This document shows, piece by piece, positions 59,433 through 64,000 of a stretch of DNA of 64,000 bases. Positions within the stretch are counted from its first letter, which is position 1, and every line of letters starts with the position of its first letter. Position numbers and translations under genes: made by a program. The notes under the pieces are model-generated. The model was not told the origin of the DNA and searched no databases. It worked only from the letters and a program-made list of their open reading frames with translations. The DNA comes from Asaia astilbis JCM 15831 (GTDB taxonomy: Bacteria; Pseudomonadota; Alphaproteobacteria; Acetobacterales; Acetobacteraceae), in the NCBI RefSeq assembly GCF_000613845.1, contig NZ_BAJT01000005.1, positions 62,001 through 126,000 of the forward strand, given 5' to 3'.

Positions 59433-59561
59433 GCTTCCTTGTAAGCCCATTGAGACCCCGTGCAAGATTGACGAAGGACCCAGACGCTGTTTTTGAACAG
59501 GATGACGGTTTTCATCAGCGGGATTTCCCCGCTGCAGCGCGTTTCTTGAACAAGGCTCCTC

Positions 59562-59912
59562 ATGCTTGCGCTTATTCTCAAATCCGCCCTGTCCGGCATC
59601 ATGATCGCGCTCGCCTCGACCTTGGCGCGCCGCTATCCGGGTTTTGGTGCCCTGATTGCCTCCCTGCCGCTTGTTTCGGTTCTGGGGATGATCTGGCTTT
59701 GGATCGACAAGCCGGATCCCGCCAATATGGCCGATCATGCAGGGGCGACGTTCTGGTATGTTCTGCCTTCCCTGCCGATGTTTCTGCTCATTCCGGCGTT
59801 GCTGCGACACGGTGTCGGTTTCTGGCCTGCGCTCGCGGCGGGCTGCGTCCTGACGATTGTGCTCTATCTCGGCGTCACCTGGATCGGACCGCGTTTCGGT
59901 CTCGTGCTCTGA
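59562..59912 (+). CDS. DUF3147 family membrane protein
   Basis: The 116-residue protein has four hydrophobic segments: about 1-20, 30-48, 63-82 and 92-110. Family features are LKSALSGIMIALASTLARRYPGFGALIASLPLVS, FWYVLPSLPMFLLIPALLRHGVGFWPALAAGC and the short basic end. The function of DUF3147 is unknown. The start ATG at 59562 follows a region with GGCTCCTC and no strong ribosome-binding site; it is divergent from the beta-propeller gene. Confidence 0.85.
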   Translation: MLALILKSALSGIMIALASTLARRYPGFGALIASLPLVSVLGMIWLWIDKPDPANMADHAGATFWYVLPSLPMFLLIPALLRHGVGFWPALAAGCVLTIVLYLGVTWIGPRFGLVL

Positions 59913-59960
59913 TCCTGCTACGAGGTTGTAAGCCCGGTCTCGACCCGTCATGATTGGGTC

Positions 59961-61653
59961 ATGAGTTCTTATACGTCGCGTATCGACACGGCCCTTGCCT
60001 ATCTCGCAGGAGGGGACTCCGTTCGTTCCGAGAGCCTCTTTCGGGCCGTGCTGGCTGAGGCGCCGGATTATGCGGCTGCGTGGCACGGTCTGGCCTGTGT
60101 GGCCCGTCACACCGGGCAACCCCGTCTCGCGATCGCCTCGGTTGCTCATGCGCTCGGTCTGACATCGCGTGACGACGAGAAGGCGCAGTTTCATCTCACT
60201 CTTGCGGCGGCTCTCGATGAGGCGGGGCATCTGAAAGAGGCGCTCGCAGCGTGCCAGATCACGATTCTGCTCGAACCACGCGATTTCAGGGCAAAAACGT
60301 TCAAATCGGAGCTGCTTTATCGAGCCGGGAGACCTGAAGAGGCGTCCCAGCTTTTCCGTGAAGCTGTTGCGCTTGCCTCTGACCCGATCCCGCTGCTGCT
60401 GCGTCAGGGGACATTCTTGATGGAACAGCGTCGTTTTGCCGATGCTATTCGGGTTTTCACCGATCTCGTTCGCCACTGTCCCGACAATGCGCAGGCTTTG
60501 GCCAATCTCGGTGCTGCCTGTTTCGAGCACGGAGAGATGAAGGAGGCTCAGACAAGCCTGCACAAAGCGCTCTCCCTGGGCGCGCCCAGTGCTGCCACAC
60601 TCAGTAATTATGGGCTCGTCTGTCAGGCATTGGGTGAGTTTGCTCTGGCTCTCTCCGCATTCGATCAGGCTCTTGCACTTCAGCCGGATGATCCTGTCCT
60701 GCGTGTCAATCGGGCAACGCTCCTCACCGAGATTGGCAGACAGCGTGAAGCCGAAACGGTCTTCCGGGCTGTCATGCAGGAGAGTGGCGCTGTTTCAGAC
60801 AAGGCGCGTTTCAATCTCTCCATGCTGGAGCTTGCACGAGGGGATTACGTGCAAGGCTGGGCCAATTTCGAGGCCCGTGGCGTCGTTTTGGGACTGTCAT
60901 CTGCATTACCTCTGTGGGATGGCAGTGCGACCGAGACCCCGGTGCGTATCGAGGCGGAGCAGGGATTGGGCGATATGATCCAGTTCCTGCGTTTCCTTCC
61001 TCAGGCAGCGGCGCGTGCACCGCTCGTTCTGGCTTTGCCCGACGACGTGATCGCGCTTCTCGCATTCATGCCTGCCTTGAAGCCTCATCTGGCATCTGGT
61101 CAAGTAAGGGTCGAGGGCGAGGCTGCGTTGTCCTGCTCTTTGCTCAGCCTGCCGCACAGGCTCGGCATCACAAGTCGATCCTGCTCCCTATCTCGACTTC
61201 GGGATCGCGACCCAACCCGGTCATATCGGGATCTACCACGCAGGCAGGGCGACCTACCGTTTCGATACGAGACGTTCTCTTTCACGCATGCAGATCGCGC
61301 CTCTTGAGGCTGTTCCCGGTCTGATTTTCGTGAATTTGCAGCAGGGCGAAGCATCGCCCGATATGCTGCAGGGCGTGGGCGAAACTCTGCTCGAGACAGC
61401 AAAGGCGATGGCAGGGTGCGAGCTGGTGATTGGGGTCGACACAATGCTGGCGCATCTCGCTGGCGCCAGTGGCACGGCCTTCTGGCTTTTGGACCGCGAG
61501 GGTGGCGACTGGCGCTGGCAGGGGCCGCAATGGTACGCGACAACCCGTATGTTCAGACCGGAGGGGCTCAGGACACCTGCTGAGGCCTGGCCACCCGTGA
61601 TCTCACGCGTGGCGCAGGAACTCCGCGCGTTTTCAGGCGGCGACCGGCGTTGA
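59961..61653 (+). CDS. TPR protein with C-terminal glycosyltransferase family 9-like domain (frame broken)
   Basis: Residues 1-300 are a run of about eight tetratricopeptide repeats (ALAYLAGGDSVRSESLFRAVL, ANLGAACFEHGEMKEAQTSLHKAL and so on). The C-terminus has LWDGSATETPVRIEAEQGLGDMIQFLRFLP, RRSLSRMQIAPLEAVPGLIFVNLQ, GVDTMLAHLAGASGTAFWLL and WRWQGPQWYATTRMFR, the signature of TPR-linked GT9/heptosyltransferase-like proteins. The frame breaks at about 61169: two Gs restored in ACAAGTCG (or one base removed) lead into VDPAPYLDFGIATQPGHIGIYHAG. Repaired length is about 564. It converges on glnD and overlaps its probable end. Acceptor unknown. Confidence 0.8.
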
Positions 61654-64000
61654 CGGAGAGCTTGCCCCATCGGCCTGAGTGTCGTCAGAAGGGCTGCACG
61701 GATTTCCGCCATGCGGGTTTCGGACGTCACTTTCGTCCCCACGAGATCGCGCACGTAAAACACGTCGACGGCGCGCATGCCATAGGTGGTGATGTGAGCC
61801 GATGAGATCTGAAGCGACTGGTCACTGATCGTCCGGGTGATTTCGTAAAGCAGGCCGGGGCGATCGCGGCCGTTGATCTCGATCACGGTATGGCGGTCCG
61901 ACGCGCGATTATCGATTACCACGCGAGAAGGCACATGAATGGCGCGCATCCGTCTGGCGGCCCGTTGATCGGCTACACGCTCGAGTTCCGAACCGATGGC
62001 AAGACGGCTTGAGAGCGATTGTTCGATCAGACCGTTCAGACGGGCAAGCTGAAGTGCGGTCTCGAAGGCCCGCCCGTTGCTGTCCTGAATCCAGAATGTA
62101 TCCAGCGCCATGCCGTCGCTCAGCGTGTGGATGCGCGCATCCACAATGGAAGCGCCTGCAACAGCGAGACCGCCTGCGATCTGCGAGAAGAGCCCGGAAT
62201 GATCGGCGCTGAAAACGGTGATCTCGGTGACGTCGCGCTGGGGGATGGGCGTCGCTCGATGGTGAGCGGCGACGCATGCGTCTCCGAATCCAGAACGAGG
62301 CGCGCGTGACGCAGATGGGTGTCGGCATCGAAGCCAAGCCAGTAGCCAGCATAACCCAGGCTGAGGAAATGATCGGCCTGCTCTGCAGAATTACCCTGCT
62401 GGATGAGCCCGTCTCGCACCAGTTCCTTGGCGTGGCTCACACGCTCGTCGCGCTCGGTGGCGGCCAGTCCACCCTCCAGCACTTCTGCGACGCGTGTGTA
62501 GAGCTCACGCAGCAGCGTCGCTTTCCACGCATTCCACACATTGGGGCTTACGGCGCGCATATCGGCAATGGTGAGCAGGAGCAGCAGACGCAGTCGTTCG
62601 GGTGACTGGATGATGTCTGCGAGATCGAGAATGGTCCGCGGGTCATCGATGTCGCGCCGGAATGCGGTCTGACTCAGAAGCAGATGATGTAGGATGAGCC
62701 AGGAAACGGTTTCGGTTTCCTCGGACTCCAATCCGAGTTGCGGACAGACCTTCTGGGCCACTTCCGCCCCAAGCACCGAATGATCGCCCCCGCGTCCTTT
62801 GGCGATGTCGTGCAGCAATGTCGCAACATAGAGCGCGCGGCGCGACTGCATGTCCTGAGCCAGATCGTAAACGAGCGGAATTTCGTCCGCCATCGTGCCG
62901 GCTTCAATCCAGCCCAGCATGCGCACGGCTTCGATGTTGTGCTCGTCCACTGTGTAGATGTGATAGGTGTCGAACTGCATCTGACCGACGATGCGCGACC
63001 AGTCGGGCAAGAGTGCGCCCAGAAAACCGGTATCGTTCAGGATTGTCAGCCAGTCAGCCCCGCTGGGACGGGCTTGCTCGCGGTTCATCTCCGTCGGCTG
63101 CATCAGCAGGTTGAGAAAGACGCCCATGGTCATCTTGTCGTCGCGCAGCGTGGCGATGCGCCGTTCATTGCGGATCAGTTGCTGGATGGCGGTCGGATGC
63201 AGAACCAGGTTTTCGCGAAACGCGGCGTCGAGCATCCTGACCATCAGGCGCGGTTCGTCATCGAAACAGGCACTGTCGGCAGGAGCGATCTGCTCGTTGA
63301 TCAGTCTAAAATGACGGGCATCCTCTGCGTCGAGGGTCGTGCCTTGATAGGCCGCCTCGCGGATCGGTCCCTGCAGATGCTGCATGATGCTGGGTTCGAT
63401 GATACGGCCGAGGCGCATCACCTCACGTGTCGTGAGGAAGTAGTGGCGCATGAAGCGCTCGACGCCCTGTTGTCGACCGTGTCCAGCATAGCCATACGCC
63501 CGCCGATGACGGGCTGAACATCGAAAGAGAGGCGCTCATCAGCCCGACCGGCGATGTAGTGAAGGTGGAGCCTGATGGTCCAGAGAAAATTCCAGGCACG
63601 TCGGGCGCGATTGGCTTCCTGATCGGTCAGAAGCCCCAAAGATGTGAAGGCCGGGTCGTGGAGGCGTGATCGCACAGCCGGATTGAGGCCGCTCGTATCC
63701 TGAAAAACGCGCGTCATCCAGTTCAGCGTCTGAAGGTCGCGCAGGCCGCCACGCCCTTCCTTGATGTTCGGCTCCACCATGTAGGGATTATCGCCAAAGC
63801 GCTTGTGACGCTTCTCGCGTTCGTCAATCTTGTCATGGATGAAGGAGAGCGCGCTTTCCTCTCCGTCACTGAACCGGTGGCCGAACTCGGTAAACAGCGT
63901 CTCCGTCCCGACAATGCGCCGCGCGTCCAGAAGGGTGGTGCGAATGGTCAGATCTTCACGCGCAGCTTCAAGACATCCATCGATGGAGCGTGTGGCATGC
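61633..64000 (-). CDS. glnD: PII uridylyltransferase GlnD, C-terminal three-quarters (partial; three frame breaks)
   Basis: GlnD uridylylates and de-uridylylates PII in response to glutamine. The coding strand enters the window at 64000 in frame (ATRSIDGCLEAAREDLTIR, the end of the nucleotidyltransferase domain), then NIKEGRGGLRDLQTLNWM, the HD domain (YVATLLHDIAKGRGGDHSVLGAEVA) and two ACT domains (VFSADHSGLFSQIAGGLAVAGASIVDARIHT as positions about 62100-62230; GRDRPGLLYEITRTISDQSLQ near 61840). Frame breaks are at about 63474 (CC to C), 62248 (CCCC to CCC) and probably about 61680, after which the end would be TPVAA at 61633. Without the last, the frame runs on into the convergent gene to 61254. 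The N-terminus is outside the window. Confidence 0.88.

Noticed and set aside
59433-60563. 5' extension of the beta-propeller ORF on the minus strand
   Set aside because: It lies over the DUF3147 and TPR genes; the signal peptide begins at 59432.

Overview
The window is a gene-dense stretch of about 64 kb from an alphaproteobacterial chromosome, most probably an acetic acid bacterium (Acetobacteraceae). Pointers are the moderately high GC content, the hsp20-DUF1150 pair, the kdsD-lptC-lptA-lptB-rpoN cluster, a GlpD/GlpF/GlpK/GlpR glycerol locus, and a heme O synthase gene (ctaB) beside a catalytically dead relative of cytochrome oxidase subunit I. I see no phage, insertion sequence, CRISPR array or rRNA. 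There is one tRNA (Leu-CAG). The genus cannot be fixed from the sequence alone.

Layout. 1-9 kb: end of lpxI, gloA, a small histidine-kinase-like ORF, then rpmH-rnpA-yidD-yidC-engB-argB, a degenerate GGDEF protein, and dapD-dapE plus a membrane protein. 9-12.8 kb: truA, fmt and def on the minus strand, then a heat-shock unit (hsp20 with a candidate RpoH promoter and ROSE-like thermometer, DUF1150, RidA). 12.8-18.7 kb: minus-strand rpoN-lptB-lptA-lptC-kdsD, rnd and tRNA-Leu; the four LPS genes overlap by 4 bases each and link Kdo synthesis to LPS export. 18.8-31.2 kb: an NDUFA9-like protein, gltD-gltB, amn, an M3 oligopeptidase and an ABC1/UbiB kinase-like protein. 31.3-39.4 kb: a cytochrome P450 divergent from a TetR regulator with two matching operators, an ABC-F ATPase, a membrane zinc-ribbon protein, a GNAT, purU and an MDR oxidoreductase. 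39.5-44.5 kb: glycerol genes. 44.6-49.6 kb: uvrB, an aldose epimerase, greB, gshB. 49.8-52.9 kb: a methyltransferase and the remnant cytochrome oxidase operon. 53-64 kb: a Tim44-like protein, pmbA, an M16 peptidase, thrC, a beta-propeller-like protein, a DUF3147 protein, a TPR/GT9 protein and the 3' part of glnD.

Two points dominate. First, at least 18 genes, many of them housekeeping (fmt, lptB, gltD, gltB, uvrB, glpK, glnD), are split by about 23 single frameshifts. Nearly all are explained by loss of one or two bases from a short G or C run, and restoring them gives normal family lengths. This looks like uncorrected indels in the assembly, not gene decay. For these genes I give the whole intended span as one CDS and state where the reading frame breaks. 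Second, the gene at 50617-51825 is a full-length, frame-intact cytochrome oxidase subunit I homologue that keeps the two low-spin-heme histidines but has lost the high-spin heme ligand, nearly all CuB ligands and the K-channel lysine. It sits with intact ctaB and a CoxF-like micro-ORF. It is the most unusual protein in the window.
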